Source: Schistocephalus solidus
Lineage: Eukaryota > Platyhelminthes > Cestoda > Diphyllobothriidea > Diphyllobothriidae
Length of the DNA stretch: 64,000 nt
Reading direction: 5' to 3'
Assembly: GCA_017591395.1 (NCBI GenBank)
Contig: WEDG01003357.1
Coordinates: forward strand, 22,320 to 86,319
Shown: piece after piece, positions 23,861-36,496 of the stretch
Layout: the number at the start of each line of letters is the position of its first letter
Position numbering within the stretch: position 1 is the stretch's first letter
The notes under the pieces: model-generated
The model's input: only the letters and a program-made list of their open reading frames with translations
Database searches by the model: none
What the model was told of the DNA's origin: nothing
Program-made: the position numbers and the translations under genes

Positions 23861-24990
23861 AAGTCTGCACTTCATGTCCGGATCTATCCTTGTAGCTGAA
23901 ACTTCCCTGTATGGAAATTGAGTCTGTGCCGTTAATGACGTCTTGCCTCGTCAGCACTACGTCAGTTTACTTGCGTACTGTTTGTCAAAGGTTCTTCACA
24001 CTCAGAAATCCTTAAGCGTTCCTTGGTTGTTTTTATAAGCCCCAGTCTATGAAATGCAAGGACGGTCGTGATTGGTTACCTGTTGTTCTCCTAGCAGACA
24101 AAAACTGCAAATTTGTCTACTCGCTATTCGTTGACGCGACTGTCTATTTGTTCTGCCAGCGAAATCTGTCCTTACAAAACTGTATGGTCATTGATCTCAT
24201 TTATTTTCTTCTCTACCAAAGACTTCTCTTCTACATTTTTTCTGAACATGTGGAGTGCATTTTAAACTCTGCTTAATTATCACTTTCAATAACTTATTGG
24301 TAATTTTCACAGCCTATTTCGCTGCAAAGTTTGGTTATTGCTTCCTGTCACTGCATTATGCTAATTCTGTGTAATATACTGACACCGTAAGGGTTCAAGT
24401 TTAGGATGCTTATACAAACTTTGTTGAAATAATTGGGATGGTGAAAATAGGCAAACTCCCATATCGTCCATCTTAGATCTATCTAATTGTACGTGTACCA
24501 CAGGGAACATAAAGCAAGTTAATCAAGATTTTTTCGTCTCTCCCTATTTGTTTTCGGTTGTACTGCGTGTAAGTGGCTTATTTTTTTAATTTATTGATTG
24601 TTGGAACTAAATATTGCGCTTACCATCCTAGGATGTGAAGACAATACCCATGGAAACCAAAGCAATATGCAAAAAGCATTAATTTTTCTGGCGGGTCCAA
24701 CATCGTTGAAGCGGGTTCAATAAGATGTTTTTATACAGCTTCCAGAACAGTCTTTCATGTTACTTAGATCAGGCACACGAGGCCTGTCAATGAATGAAAT
24801 TTTCTTACCTATAACAGCGGATGTCTTAGTATAGATTCTTTTTATGTTAGTCACAATCCCAGCGTGCTGTATCTGCTAAAATAAAACACCAGAAACTTTG
24901 TGCTAAAAATACTAAAAGGTGTTATGTCCAATCAGACGAAACAAATGGATGCAGATGGAGATCACAGGTTAGTTTACGAAAAGTTGGTTG
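23861..24990. other. No recognisable feature
   Basis: AT-rich. An open frame at 24049-24276 has no recognisable motif. Confidence 0.4.
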
Positions 24991-24995
24991 TAGCT

Positions 24996-25095
24996 GGCGA
25001 GCCCGTAGTTCAATGGTATGCCGGTTGACATAACTGCTTAATCACGAAAGAGCCTGGGGTTTAGGTATGAAGCTCTGACGATGGACAAAAAGTCA
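24996..25095 (+). repeat. tRNA-like SINE head, decayed
   Basis: GAGCCCGTAGTTCAATGGTA contains an A box (TAGTTCAATGG). GGGGTTTAGGTATGAAGC lies where a B box should be but is degenerate. The spacing is tRNA-like. No cloverleaf can be drawn with confidence. Confidence 0.4.
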
Positions 25096-25823
25096 GAAAT
25101 GATTATTCCAAACTTGCTTGCTAGGCAGGCCAATTTTAAATTATGAACCATTGTCAAAACTGGGTTAGGAAGGATTACTCCAGACACATAGTCCCTGCCC
25201 TGAACATTTGGCAGTCCGAGGACAGCATTGTTATTTTTTCTCCTGTTGAATGAATTGAAGAAGAATTTAAAGAATTTTTTTGAAATCGGAATCCAGATGT
25301 GCGAAGCCTTTTATTTCCTTCAAGATTTTGAACCGCAACCGATTCATCCATTCGCGGTTGGTATTTTAAACATTACCGCCTGCTGTTTAATCATTGATTG
25401 ACGGTCAAAATGCGCTGTTTACAAAAAAACTGTATTTGTATTTTCTCGACTATAGTTCCAGTACTGAAATTCTGTAAACCAACTCAGGAACGAGAGTTAC
25501 CCAGTCCATTGTATGTCTGTCTGTCAAATACCTAAGCACACAATCCGAATATTCAGAATCAAAAATACGCCTAGGCAGTTTTAAGGTCACAAGATTATCT
25601 TCACCGAAGCATACCTGAAAATGGCCTCTTTAATTAAGAAAATATATGATACCATGTAGGCATTACTGCTAGAACTAAAATTCCTCTCCTATAAGCTAGT
25701 ATTGGAAGAGGCAAGGGGTCTTACATTTATAGCGAAATCTCTAATAAAGTTATCACCTCTTCCTACCCCTGGGGAGTCATCCGCCGTAAACTAGTTAATT
25801 GGTACCGCAAGAACGTAATATCC
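25096..25823. other. No recognisable feature
   Basis: AT-rich DNA without supported genes. Confidence 0.4.
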
Positions 25824-26382
25824 GACCCCGCCCAGGGAACAAATAATAGGTCAGCGTGTAATATGCGACCGTGCTACATGTCCACGTATCCCTGACTCTA
25901 TCCATTGTGCTTGTTAAAGTTATCATTCGCTGCTGTCACACAATATTTCGTTGGCGGTAGCAGGACCGAAGTATCGGGTCAAATGGCAACTTTTCAGGTG
26001 GCGACTATTAGGACGCCGTGGTAGTTTCAATACGCATCCGTTTTATTTTGTTAATGAAAGATCGCGTGGAGCGGGCTTCATTCCTTCTCCTGTCAGGGGT
26101 CCGAATAAAAAAGTGGTTCAGATCAGGAAGCAATGGTATCGCGGATATTGGTTGGCATGAGATAACGCCACCGGATATCGCAATCCGCACACATGTCGGG
26201 GCAACAAACTATTGTGTGACCCTGCTAACCTAGCAACGAATGATAACCCTAACGAACACAAGGGAAATGGTTAGGATTAGATTGGTGCTCTCTTGTTCTT
26301 CATTTAGCCCCATCCATAAAAATACTATTACCACTGGTCCCGTATTACTCGCGGACATGTCCTTTGTTCCCTGATTTAGGTC
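25824..26382 (-). mobile_element. Foldback element with terminal inverted repeats, copy 1
   Basis: The ends are inverted repeats: GACC, then CAGGGAACA-A-TA-GTCAGCG-GTAATA on the left, and its reverse complement on the right (TTACTCGCGGAC, TTTGTTCCCTG, GGTC). Inside, AACGAATGATAACCCTAACG near 26236 is the inverse of TTAAAGTTATCATTCGCTGC near 25914, so much of the element can fold on itself. Copy 2 at 35950-36496 is the same element in the other orientation (GCCATTTGACCCGATACTTT there, reverse complement near 25970 here). No ORF for a transposase, so it would be non-autonomous. Confidence 0.65.
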
Positions 26383-28070
26383 ATATAGTATGATCTTGTC
26401 CTTGGTACTTCATTATTTATATTTTAGAACAATAAAGGTTCATTTATTGTTCCCAATACCGGTGAAGTAAATTCGTAGCAGAAGGAATGCAAATACGATT
26501 CCCATGCAGCATAGAAAAGAAAGGCAATAGATCGATGGTGATGTGTGCATTTGGGTTCTAACGCTTCAATCAGCTATGCCGATCACCTATCTTCAGAGAC
26601 TGTAATACTTTTAACGGTTCTCATTTTGATGACACCTGGGCTGCTTGGCGTGCGGATTGCCAATGCTAACTGTGTATGTGAAGCAACCTCCTATTTCGTT
26701 ATCGTCGACCGCAACGATAATTAGTGGCTCCGGCGGTCTTTCACTTTGCTTGCTTTTTCTTCAAGTATATTCGTAAAACCAGTGGGAAATAGGCAAGTTA
26801 ATGTGATAATTGACTGAATGCTCAATTAAAATTAAGATTTATACCCACTTGGGCTTGCAATCGTTGCTTTGAAGACATGCTTCGTCTGCCCAACCTTGGT
26901 CGCCACCTCTGACTTTGGATTCTAACCTCCTAACGGTCGACTAACCTTTATGCACCCCCACTTTCGCAGCTTTCAACTACTTTTTCCAACCTAGAAGCCC
27001 TCTCTTAAGTTGGACTTAAATCGGCAGATGACTGCTACATTCTCCTGGTTAGGATTTGAGTTATCTGACCGCATCATCCTCCGACGAAGTGCTGCGTCCG
27101 ACCTTTCGGTGCTTCCTATTCCGAGGGGTGCGAGGTGTAAGAAACAGTTACGGCCATCCACTAAAATCATTTGAGCTTCTAGCTAGGGTCGAGGTTAGGT
27201 TTAGGTCTGAAGATTGTGGTTTGGGTGGCTGTGAGCGCTTCTAAGTCTGCGAGGAATCTAGCTACGGTCCCGACGCCTTTTCACATACAGGATGCTTTTT
27301 AACAATCCGGCAGCTTGAACTCTTCAGTCCTGCGGTGCATATGAAACATCTCAACAAGTATGTGTGGACAACCATTGACTGAAGGTCCTATAAGGGAGCA
27401 CAATGTCGTCCGGCTTTGCGATTGACGCACTACTAGTCTCCAGTCGCTAGGATGGCATGCGCACATGGTCTCGTTAGTTTTGCAGCGGGTGATTGGTGTT
27501 GCAAATCCGCATCTGTGTGTACTGATCGATTTCCTTACTGTTTTTACATCCTGTTGGTTGTGTAATTGAGTTAAGTCGGTTTCTTGGTGCGTTTCGACGC
27601 CACCACGCTGCAGCCCTGAATGCTGAAATGCAGTTTAAGGTAACCACTCTTGTAATTGGCGGATTCAAATATGTCTATCACCTCAGAACGGAGATAACTG
27701 CATTGTTTTATTCTTTCACTCACCGGATCTTATCATCGTCTGCTCCACGTCGATCGACACAACCGGGAAGTTGGACGATGAGTTAGGGAACAAGAGTTGG
27801 GAAGATACTTCCACGAACCCTAATAACGTATCGATTTTCGAGAGTTCTGTACGGATGGCTACATATTACCATAATGGATAGTTCGTTTTCATAGTCTTTA
27901 TCAGGGCTAATCGGAATCTGCTCCTTTTTATGTCGTTAAGTTTTGCTCATTGTTAATGAAAACGTACATGATAGTATATTTATGTTTTACCGGTCTGGTT
28001 GCGGTTCATGAATTTCACCCTCGCAGAACCAGACAAACATCCATCCCGTTTCTTTTGACACTTGTGTGAA
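26383..28070. other. No recognisable feature
   Basis: No supported gene or repeat was identified. Confidence 0.4.
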
Positions 28071-28155
28071 TCCAAGAGACAATTTGGCGAGCATAAGTTA
28101 GCTTTCGATAAATTCTCGTCAGACCTTTACATTTATATCTCTGTGTCACTAAGTC
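28071..28155 (-). ncRNA. PLE 3' terminus with hammerhead-like core (left arm)
   Basis: On the minus strand: stem I strand GTAAAGGT, core CTGACGA (28122-28116), a short stem II segment GAATTTATC, GAA, the palindrome AGCU, A as the cleavable base, then ACTTATG. Stem I can pair GGT with ACT plus flanking A-T pairs. Stem II has only two good pairs, so activity is doubtful. The about 85-bp arm is repeated in inverted orientation at 28606-28690, at the other side of the PLE fragment. Confidence 0.55.
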
Positions 28156-28298
28156 AAATATGCGAGTAAGTTGAACAAATCATACGCTTGTTAGGACAGG
28201 GGAGGCAGGGGGAAAGAAACAAAATTGTGATCCGTCAGAGGGATGGCAACCGCCGGGACAGGTAATTAGATGTGGGTGGCTGAATTGGTGGCTTTCGG

Positions 28299-28613
28299 TC
28301 ACGGTACTTGCGGCGCCTGCATAAAGTTCTTTTGGGTGCACAATACCGGTTTACGTAGCCTGACTGCAGCCGTTTCTGTTGAGGGGGCCTTGTAACTCGC
28401 CCGGAAGGCTTCTTTGGCATCTAGAGGATGATTCGTGTCTGCCATATGCGCAAGAAAAGAGCTGTTTATGGTCTTTATTTGACCTTTTCCTAACCATGCT
28501 GGGAGGTCTTCTCTTATCCTTTTGGACAAACGCCGACTCGTGCGACCAATATATACTGCCCTACAGGATCAGGTGAAGAAATAGATGCACATAGAGGTGG
28601 TCTTAGTTACACA
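28299..28613 (-). pseudogene. Penelope-like element fragment: GIY-YIG endonuclease
   Basis: On the minus strand the frame reads MCIYFFT, stop, SCRAVYIGRTSRRLSKRIRE, DLPAWLGKGQIKTINSSFLA, then HMADTNHPLDAKEAFRASYK and a tail with VRLRKPVLCTQKN. YIGRT-R and the following basic R-I-E are the YIG half of GIY-YIG; the KEAF segment should hold the catalytic Glu. The stop (TGA, 28569-28571) sits where related copies have Cys (compare SVTCSCGAGYIG in the 31-kb copy). The RT part is entirely missing: the 5' edge is joined to an inverted copy of the 3' terminus at 28606. Same subfamily as the 31-kb element. Confidence 0.8.
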
Positions 28614-28690
28614 GTGATATAAATGTAAAGGCCTGTCGAGAATTTATCGAAAGCTAACGTATGCTCGCCAAATTGTCCTTTGAATTGTTC
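28606..28690 (+). ncRNA. Inverted PLE 3' terminus with mutated hammerhead-like core (right arm)
   Basis: The plus strand reads AAAGGCCTGTCGAGAATTTA, then TCGAAAGCTAACGTATGCTC, aligning with the minus strand of 28071-28155. The core is CTGTCGA, so the invariant A6 position is U, which should abolish cleavage. GAAAGCTA is intact. Confidence 0.55.
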
Positions 28691-30720
28691 AGTGGGAATT
28701 TTCGGAATCCTCAATGCATTATTTCGTGTGAAAGGCTTCAGGTAACATTGGCCTAGCCTAACGATTCAATTTTTTTCGAAGTAACCAGGCCACCCGTCCA
28801 GGAACATTTTGAAGGCATTTAGACTAGCCGACAGTTTTTACTGTCGCAGAGCGCACCGCCTGACTCTCGCCTACACTCGAGTGTATTTCACTACTGGAAT
28901 GGCCTACAAGTGACGTCACCACCGCCGCCGCCGCCGCCGCCGCCACAGCTACCCACGCACAGCCATGTCTGAGTGGGAGACGTCGCATTTGCAATCCTGC
29001 ATGCACCAAAAGGTACAATCAGCAGAGACTTAGCGGGCAATAGTAATGCACAGATTCAACTCTAATCTTTTAACTTTTGTAACTTTAATAAACAGAATTG
29101 AATCTGGAGTTGCCGCGGCTGCTTCAGCTAAACCTGCTTTCCAGACGGCCCTCGTGAAAGGATGTAGAGTTCATCCCTGTGGGTTATGGAGCGTTTCTTA
29201 CCCAAATAATTGAATGCCCGGTAAAATTACCCTCGCTCAGATCCCGCGGATTCCAATGGACCGTTTATTTGCGATCTTTTTTCTTTTTGTGTCCCGCATT
29301 CGTTCGCACGCACGGGTAAAAAAGCTACCTACAACCATCCTCAGGTGGGCCTAAACTTGAATAGAGAAACTCATTTCCTGCATAATTCATCGTCATGACA
29401 GTCTATCTGTTTACTTTGCATACCACTGAGGGAAGGTGGGGTTAGTAAAGAGAAAGGTCGCCTGGCTGGTCATGTCAGAACGATCTACTAAGGGTAAGGT
29501 GAAAAGTCGCAGAAGAAGCGCAGCGACGACAAATGTTACCAGGACAAGTAAACTCCTTGTGGAAATCAGGAAGGCGCCAGAGCTATACAGTGTTCTTAAA
29601 ACACAGTGGACATAATGGGGCGATGATGATGGCATTACTCGTCGGAGTTGAGACCAGGCGCTGCCTGAGCGGCTTATGATGGTTCAGCTACGCTCGCACT
29701 GGGCAATCAGATGAAGCAGTCCATAGTTCTATCTCATCGACTTGATCCAAATTAGTTCACCACTGGTGGTATCCGAGTTTGGCACCTTAACCAATATTCG
29801 TTGAATATGACGACGACTACGGGACATCGAGAATTCACATGTCCTGGTTGTGGTGCTGTGCGTCATCGAAGCGCACACTACTAACGCAAAATCACTCGTC
29901 ATCTACAAAGTTGGATTAGTGTCACCAGTCTGCGCCAGTCTGATTATAGGCAGATCGCACTGCTTAACTATACTACGATTTTGACAGCAATTATATGCGT
30001 GTGGTCATTAAGCTACTGTGTATGCGTACGAACCCATACAAGGCTAAAAGTTAGAATATGCATATGAGGGGTAAAAACAACGGAGAATACCAGCAACAAT
30101 GGACATGGGACACCGTTACAAGAACAAAAGTCGATTTAACATCTACAGGGACTTCAGCTACGTTTGAAAAATCACATACCTCTGGCACAGCACGTGCGAG
30201 CTATGCAGTGGCTAAATCATGATTCTTTTTGTGGGCCTAAATGGGCTTCGACCGCAATCAGGACCCACGTAGATTTACGCAGCTCTTAAAAAGGATACCA
30301 ACTATTTCAACCACAGCAGATTGAAGGCAGAGTTTCTTTAGTTCGTTTTTGGCACTCTTTCTACTTTATAAAGTTAATTTTCTTCATATAAATTCAGCCA
30401 CTTCTAATTAAAGTTATGCTATTACTATGAAAATCGTCAACTACCTGAGATAAACAGAGAAAATTGGCGGAGTTGCTAACTATAACAAAAAAACTTACGC
30501 CAGGCAAGGAGAAATAAATAAATCAAGTGGCCAAAAACATATTCAGACGTTCCATAGGCTGGCTAGATTTCACATCGGGTGTTCTGCAATTTGAGCTGTG
30601 TGGGGTATGTATGTTGCTGGTGCTGCCTTCGGTTCGCTGCACGAGCTATTTGTGCTCTTAATGACATTTCCGATAGAATTATTGAGTATAAGATAGTGGC
30701 TATAGCTACAATCGAAACAA
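28691..30720. other. Unassigned DNA with a short (CCG)n run
   Basis: A (CCG)n run of about eight units lies at 28919-28942. No gene or mobile element could be supported elsewhere; the open frame at 29411-29635 is hydrophobic but motif-free. Confidence 0.4.
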
Positions 30721-30724
30721 AAGG

Positions 30725-30905
30725 CCAGTTGGCGATACAACGCGTGCTTTCGATAAATTATCATCGGGCATGTGCGTTTTTATGGGAACAAGGTACGAGT
30801 TAAAACATGCGATCAATAATCTTTACCTTTTCATAAATGTGAGTCGTGCGAATAGGGATGGAGGTGGTCGATAAGAGACTGTGGTGGAACCGTTCCAGGG
30901 AGGAA
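30725..30905 (-). ncRNA. PLE 3' terminus with decayed hammerhead (left arm)
   Basis: The minus strand contains CCGATGATAATTTATCGAAA followed by GCACGC. It aligns with the 28-kb motif, with CUGAUGA changed to CCGATGA. A pyrimidine-rich 3' UTR (CTCTTATCGACCACCTCC) precedes it in the PLE sense. About 110 bp of this arm (30795-30905) recur inverted at 32085-32195. Confidence 0.55.
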
Positions 30906-30959
30906 GGTGGGAGAAGGAAGGAGTGAGAGGGTGCAGGGGAGGGCATGCAGTTAAGTGAC

Positions 30960-32020
30960 CGTTGGCCATGCTAAGCGCGGAGCTCGCAGGAGGTTCTTTT
31001 GTGTGCGCAAGATCGGCTTCCTCAACCTGATGGCGGTCGCAGACGCTAACGCAATTACTTGGGTAGTTTGTGGAGACCTTTTGAATCACAGGGAAGCCTT
31101 CGTTTGGGTCCACACTGCCCAGGATCAACAATCTGTGCGAGAATAACGCTGTTTATGCTCATACTTTCGCCTTTTCTCAGCCATGCCGGGAGATGTTCCC
31201 TTCTTCTTTTGGATTGGCATCGATTCGCGCGACCAATATAACCTGCTCCACATGAGCAAGTAACTGAGTAGATACATATGGAGGTGATCTGAGCTGGCAA
31301 CCTATCCTTACCTCCTACGTATAAAACCGGGTCGGTTGCGAATAATATCCGAACTCTCGCTGCGGGGAAGGTTCGTAAAACAGCTTGTTCAAGGCGTCTT
31401 CTCAAAAATGCATTTTCCGCATCCCCTTGAAAGAGGCCTTTGGTGAATATTGTTTTCATTTTCACCGTAAATGTGGTGGGTTTTACTGGTCATGCGACAG
31501 TATTCTTTGTAATAAATCTATCAGGATACCGGTTCTCGCGAAGCAGGTACTCATCTTTCTAAGCTCCTCCTTTATAATCTCTGTCGAACAATTTTTCTAG
31601 CCTTTTCACCAAAGCAGCAGACTAGCTTGCCTTTCTGTTGGATGGGTACGAAACTCCCGAAGCTCGTATATTGTCCAGACCAGATTTTCTTTCGACTAAC
31701 TCTCCTTCGAACGCTACCGTCAGGTTTTCGGTTTAGAAGGACGTCTAAGAACGGGAGTGAACCTGTCGGTTCTACCTCTAACGTGAACTTAATGGACGGA
31801 TGTGCTTGATTGACTGCATTTAAGACTCCATCTTCATTGGTTTCTGTAGTGGCGATGGCAAAGATGTCGTCAACGTGGCGACCATGTCCAAAATTGGATG
31901 AACTGGCAGGCCGTCCTTGTGGATCTTCGGTGTACCAGACAATCCAGGGATGGGCATGCCTACCGGTCCGAGGCGTTCGAGGTCACGGTCACTTGTAAAA
32001 CCCCCTGTGCCCTCCACGCC
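30960..32020 (-). pseudogene. Penelope-like element relic with internally deleted RT
   Basis: On the minus strand, in order: GTPKIHKDGLPVHPIL near 31960 (the RT block that normally reads PK-HK-G-P-RPI); then GRHVDDIFAIATTETNEDGV near 31880 (RT catalytic box, both Asp kept); HPSIKFTLEVEPTGSLPFLD then VLLNRKPDGS near 31770; and the endonuclease SICIYSVTCSCGAGYIGRAN then REHLPAWLRKGE near 31250. The C-terminal part (VSTNYPSN) is frameshifted. The PKIHK block runs within a few codons of the VDD box in a different frame, so RT motifs A and B (about 130 codons in the 43-kb copy) are deleted. Same GIY-YIG subfamily as the 28-kb fragment. Flanked by inverted arms. Confidence 0.8.
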
Positions 32021-32084
32021 CTCCGCGTCCTCTCTTCCCCCCCCCCCTGTCCCCTCTTTCGTTCCCCTGTAGTGGCTCCACGTA

Positions 32085-32270
32085 CCCCTCACTGCCGCCC
32101 ATACCACTGTCTCTTATCGACCACGCCCCCCCCCCTATTCACACGACTCCCTTGTATGAAAAGACCAGCATTATTGCTCATGTTTTAACTTGTTCCCCGT
32201 TCCCATCTCAATTCACCGACCCAACGAGAATTTATCCAAAGCCTTTTGATGGGAATTCTCGCGATTCCAA
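32085..32270 (+). ncRNA. Inverted PLE 3' terminus with decayed hammerhead (right arm)
   Basis: CTGTCTCTTATCGACCACGC and CATTATTGCTCATGTTTTAA repeat the left arm in the opposite orientation. The hammerhead relic near 32219 reads CCAACGAGAATTTATCCAAA, so both CUGANGA and GAAA are mutated. Confidence 0.5.
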
Positions 32271-35200
32271 AATAGAAAGATTTACTTTTCATTTCAGCAG
32301 TACCCTTCTACACTTCATGCTTTCAAAGGAAATGCTGTAGTGTTCTGTTTAAAGGTTCGCACGAAGGCATATAAACTGGAAACTTTTAGCTTCATATACT
32401 TCTGTTTTAAGAGAAAACGCATGGATAGGGTCCTTATATAGAGCTTTCACGCTTAAAGTTGCTATAAAAACTCCCGGACCCCTTTTCAGCACTGTAAGAT
32501 GAAGTATAATTGCGCAAGATCGTAACAACTTTGACATGTGTTAGCAGTTGCATAGAAACTCAATGTGTCTGAGCATTAATTTAGGTCATCTACTTTAAGT
32601 CAACTGCAACAAAACTTGTCGCTATGGTTCACAAAACCATTTAAGAAAGTGAAGGCAAACTTTCTTTAAAATGGTCACGTTTATCCATGATAACGTAAGA
32701 GTAGTAGCAAAATATGGCCATTTTCAGGTAAGGATCACGCTCTGAGCACAGATCTTATGATTGAGTTTGCTTTCAGCAATCAATAACTATGAATTGTTTA
32801 AACCAAACCATGCCCATTTGGCATAAGCCTTCCCACATTGCTTAGTGTGGATTGTCACGGATGAATACCTGCGTTTTCGCATGTTGTTAGAAGCAATCTT
32901 CAGCAAACAATAGGGTTTATCTTCCTCTTTCAAGTCGAACGATCTTTCTCCTAGGAAAATTTTCAAATACCTTTTTAAATAAGGAAAAATAGTTCGATGT
33001 CCGTGAAATTAACCTTGGCTGTCTGAAAGTTCAGAATTCGTCTGTCCGAGAATAGTATTGAAAAGTAAGATCTTGCCAACAATGAAAGCAGCAATGCGGT
33101 GCTGAGATCTTATTTGGAGAGTAATCGAATTAGCATTTGAACCCGGGGATCCCTTCAGCTCACCGGCCGCCTTTGTTAAGCTCAATGACTGCTGATGGTG
33201 GCAAGTCTTCCGTGGATGTCCCCCAAAGGACAGACAATTTGCAACAGTTCATCGCAAATTGTAAATACAGTCAGCAGTTGGTCTGGTGCCTAATTATCGC
33301 CTGTCGAGCACTTACCAGAATCTGAGTCATGGGCGACAGCTGGATCGCTCGCTTGGCTTACGAGAACTTTTATATACTGACTCGGCGTTGGATTGTGAAA
33401 ATATCTTATATCCCTTCGACTTTTTTGCTTCTGACAGCCTCTATGTAAGCTGTTGTATGTCATAACTTTCGGCGGAGGCTCCAAGTCCGCCGTTACTAAG
33501 TCCGTCCGCATTTCCGCTGATGAACTCCCAAAAGACGAACTATATAAATTGAATTTAGTAACATCTAGAACTTAATTATTCCGAAACTATTTTTTGAGGT
33601 CACGGACGTCAGGTCACATTAATTTTTCCAACGCTCTTGGTCACGTCAGCCTGACCAGTTAATTAATATGAGACGACCGAGCAGGACAACTTCGCTAAAC
33701 TTCGGATTGTAATGTTAATGTAAAAATGGTCAAAATTTGATTTGAAATTGTCCCCCTATACTGCGCCTGCATTTTGAGCTCGACACTTGATGTGTTATTT
33801 AACAAGCCATTTGTCCGTAATCTTATATTTTTAGTACGGAATGCATGTTTCGTCTCCCTTCAGATAGGATTCGTATATTACACAGTCAGCATTCTGGCTC
33901 ATTGCTCCCAAAACAGCTACCGAAGAAACTATTAGAGGCTTTCCTCGGCTTTTATTAATGTCGTCAGGACAGAATCAGCATCGTATTTATATCCTAGTTT
34001 CTGTTTGTTGGAAAACCTCAAAGATCCGGTTTGCCACTACTTACGCATTCACCTTGGCTTGTGAAACCCTACATCACTGAACTTGACCTTTTCGGTCGGG
34101 ATAAAGAAGTCTCACGTGGTTTGCAATTAGACGAGAAAGGGATAAACGGAAAACAGAAGTAAATTGCATTCACAGACTAGGGAAACAAGGATTTTTATTT
34201 TTTTGCTAGTTTGCGTCCCTAACGCGTGAAAACTTGGACACAAGCGTAAAAGAATTGAAGCTGGAATCGGCGTTCAACCGGACGGTCTAAAGATTGATTT
34301 CTGTCGACCGTTTTCAATAAAGTTCATAGAAAGGTGCGATAAGAGTTTACTGACTATTCTGGCAGAGGGACGTCATACAGCTTTCTGTCATGTTTTGACG
34401 CTCCGATCTAGGGCTCGTGAAACTGATCACATAGCTTTGAGAACACCAAGGTCTTTCCCGTCGGATCTTGAGGTCCGGCTGGTTGATGATAGCCTACAAA
34501 CAGTAATTACCGATTGCTGGTCCCTTAGTAACATGCGACTACCTGCGGATGTTCTGACTCAAAGTTCTAAGGCTAAGTGAACTACTCCTGTCTCATTGTA
34601 CCATCAGAATAAACCTGGAAAAGTCACTTCCACGCGAGATTAAAACCTCCTGTTCTACATGGTCCTCAAAAATTTTGAAACCTATAAGATTTGTGAGAAT
34701 GGATTGGGTACCGTGTTCAGAAGTAGTAACAGTTGACCTGAAGTCTGATTCCTGTCAGCCATCGAAAATACATCAAAATTTTGCCTAAAATGTTTTAATA
34801 TATGTTCTCCTGACCGATCGGGTTCTTTTTCGCTAAGGTGTTGGCGGTAGGGACAACAACTGAGCACGCATAAGGTTCGTGTTATTGCTGAATACCAGGC
34901 CGGGTCATAGCAATCCTGCTACGCATATTACCCGACAAAATGATGATCGGTCTCAGGTTATGAAATATGGAGACATTTTTTCAGCAGGTTAGTGACTTCA
35001 GAATTTCTAAGGATTCTAGTTTCATTCCACTTATGCATTTGCCTCGACTGTGAGTATAGGCATCTGTTTGCTTTACCTATTTTCACTTTGCTAATATCGC
35101 TGTTACATAAACACGGGATGCCACTATCGAAGCTCTCCTTAACACCCACCTCGTGAACCAAGCAGAGGAGGCGGCCGTTACGTCCTACAGTCAAAACATT

Positions 35201-35949
35201 GTGTCCTGGAGGTTTATGCAAAAGTGTAAAGTTCCACCACATTTTTCTCTGCGCATTATTAACGCAGTTATCTTACACATTCAAAGGGGCAAACATCACA
35301 CCGCGGGGTCAGGATTTTCCTGCCATCAGGCAAGTATGGGCTTACATGTAGACGTCTAGACGTCTGCAAAATTCTCCACTTACTCTGCTTGTCAATATGT
35401 TCCCAATCGGAAAGTGACTTTGAAAATGCAAAAACGGTGGGAAATTTTGCACATTTCATAGTCCTTGTATTTTGTGGCTGCCAACATAATGAATAAGCAG
35501 TTTCCAATCGGTATGTCAAGACCCCGATGCGTCATAAAACAGCGAAACTATTTTCTCCCTCTTCTCATCGGAGTCCTATTATAAACGGTATTTCAAAAGG
35601 AATATTTTATGACAGATAAAGAAAAAATACTTCACAGTTTTCTAAAATAGCCTACTGAACAGGTGACCAAAATTCTCAGGGAGAAAATTGCTATTTTGTT
35701 TTTCTACCGGTGACGGTTATGTTCATTTACTGTCTTTGACGGTTTCAATAAAAATCTGAGAGCCCTTCGCATGGTTTGCTCGTGAACGGAAATCATAGGC
35801 TTAGAGCATGCCTGTTCCGTCGCTAGGACCAAACTAGGAAACGTATCAATTACTGTGAATTTGCACAGGCAGTTCAAACCTTCGATTTGGAGCCCAAAGA
35901 CGGCATGCTCTGAGATGTATTCTATATAAGTGGCAAGAACGCAACATGC
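32271..35949. other. Mostly unassigned DNA; possible PLE endonuclease relic near 34960-35240
   Basis: Minus-strand 34958-35242 reads GIPCLCNSDISKVKIGKANR followed by CLYSQSRQMHKW. This resembles I-P-C-x-C, YIGKTNR and the following basic helix of a PLE GIY-YIG domain, but with an insertion and no supporting neighbours. Everything else in the stretch is unassigned. Confidence 0.3.
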
Positions 35950-36496
35950 AACCTCACTCGGGGAACAAAGGATAGGTCAACGACTAATACGGAGTGGGTG
36001 GCAATAGGGGGTTTTGTTTGTAGTGCTAAATTAAGGAAAGGAGAGTGCAAACCTAACCCAAACCCTATCCATTATTTTCGTTAGAGTTAGCATTCGTTGC
36101 CGGGTTAGTAGGGTGCCACAATAGTTCATTGCACCGACAGGTGTGCGACTTGCGAAAGCCGGTGGCTTTACGTCACGCCGGACACTATGCGCGACGTAAT
36201 TCCTAGCTGGCTTGACCCCTTTTACGGACACTCGATCGGAGCAATAATTTGGCCGGATCTTCGCGATCGTTCACAGTAAAACTGATACGTTTTGGAAACT
36301 TCTGCATCGTTCTAATAATCATCACTTGGAAATTTGCCATTTGACCCGATACTTTGGTCCTCACATGGCCAACGAAATATTGTGCGACCCTACCTGCTAA
36401 CCCTAAATAACACAGTGGATAGAGCTATGGTTAGTTTGGCGTGTAACAGGACCGCGGACTACACGCTGACCTATCCTATGTTCCCTGAGTTGGGTC
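35950..36496 (+). mobile_element. Foldback element with terminal inverted repeats, copy 2
   Basis: The left end GGGGAACAAAGGATAGGTCA matches the inverted right end TGACCTATCCTATGTTCCC. The interior holds TTAGCATTCGTTGCCGGGTT and an oppositely oriented TTGTGCGACCCTACCTGCTA, as in copy 1 but flipped as a whole. About 547 bp with no transposase. No clear target-site duplication was seen. Confidence 0.65.

Noticed and set aside
36040..36075. CCCTAA-like runs as interstitial telomere repeats
   Set aside because: Only isolated, irregular units (AACCCTA, CTAACCC) occur, and they are part of the foldback element in both of its copies.
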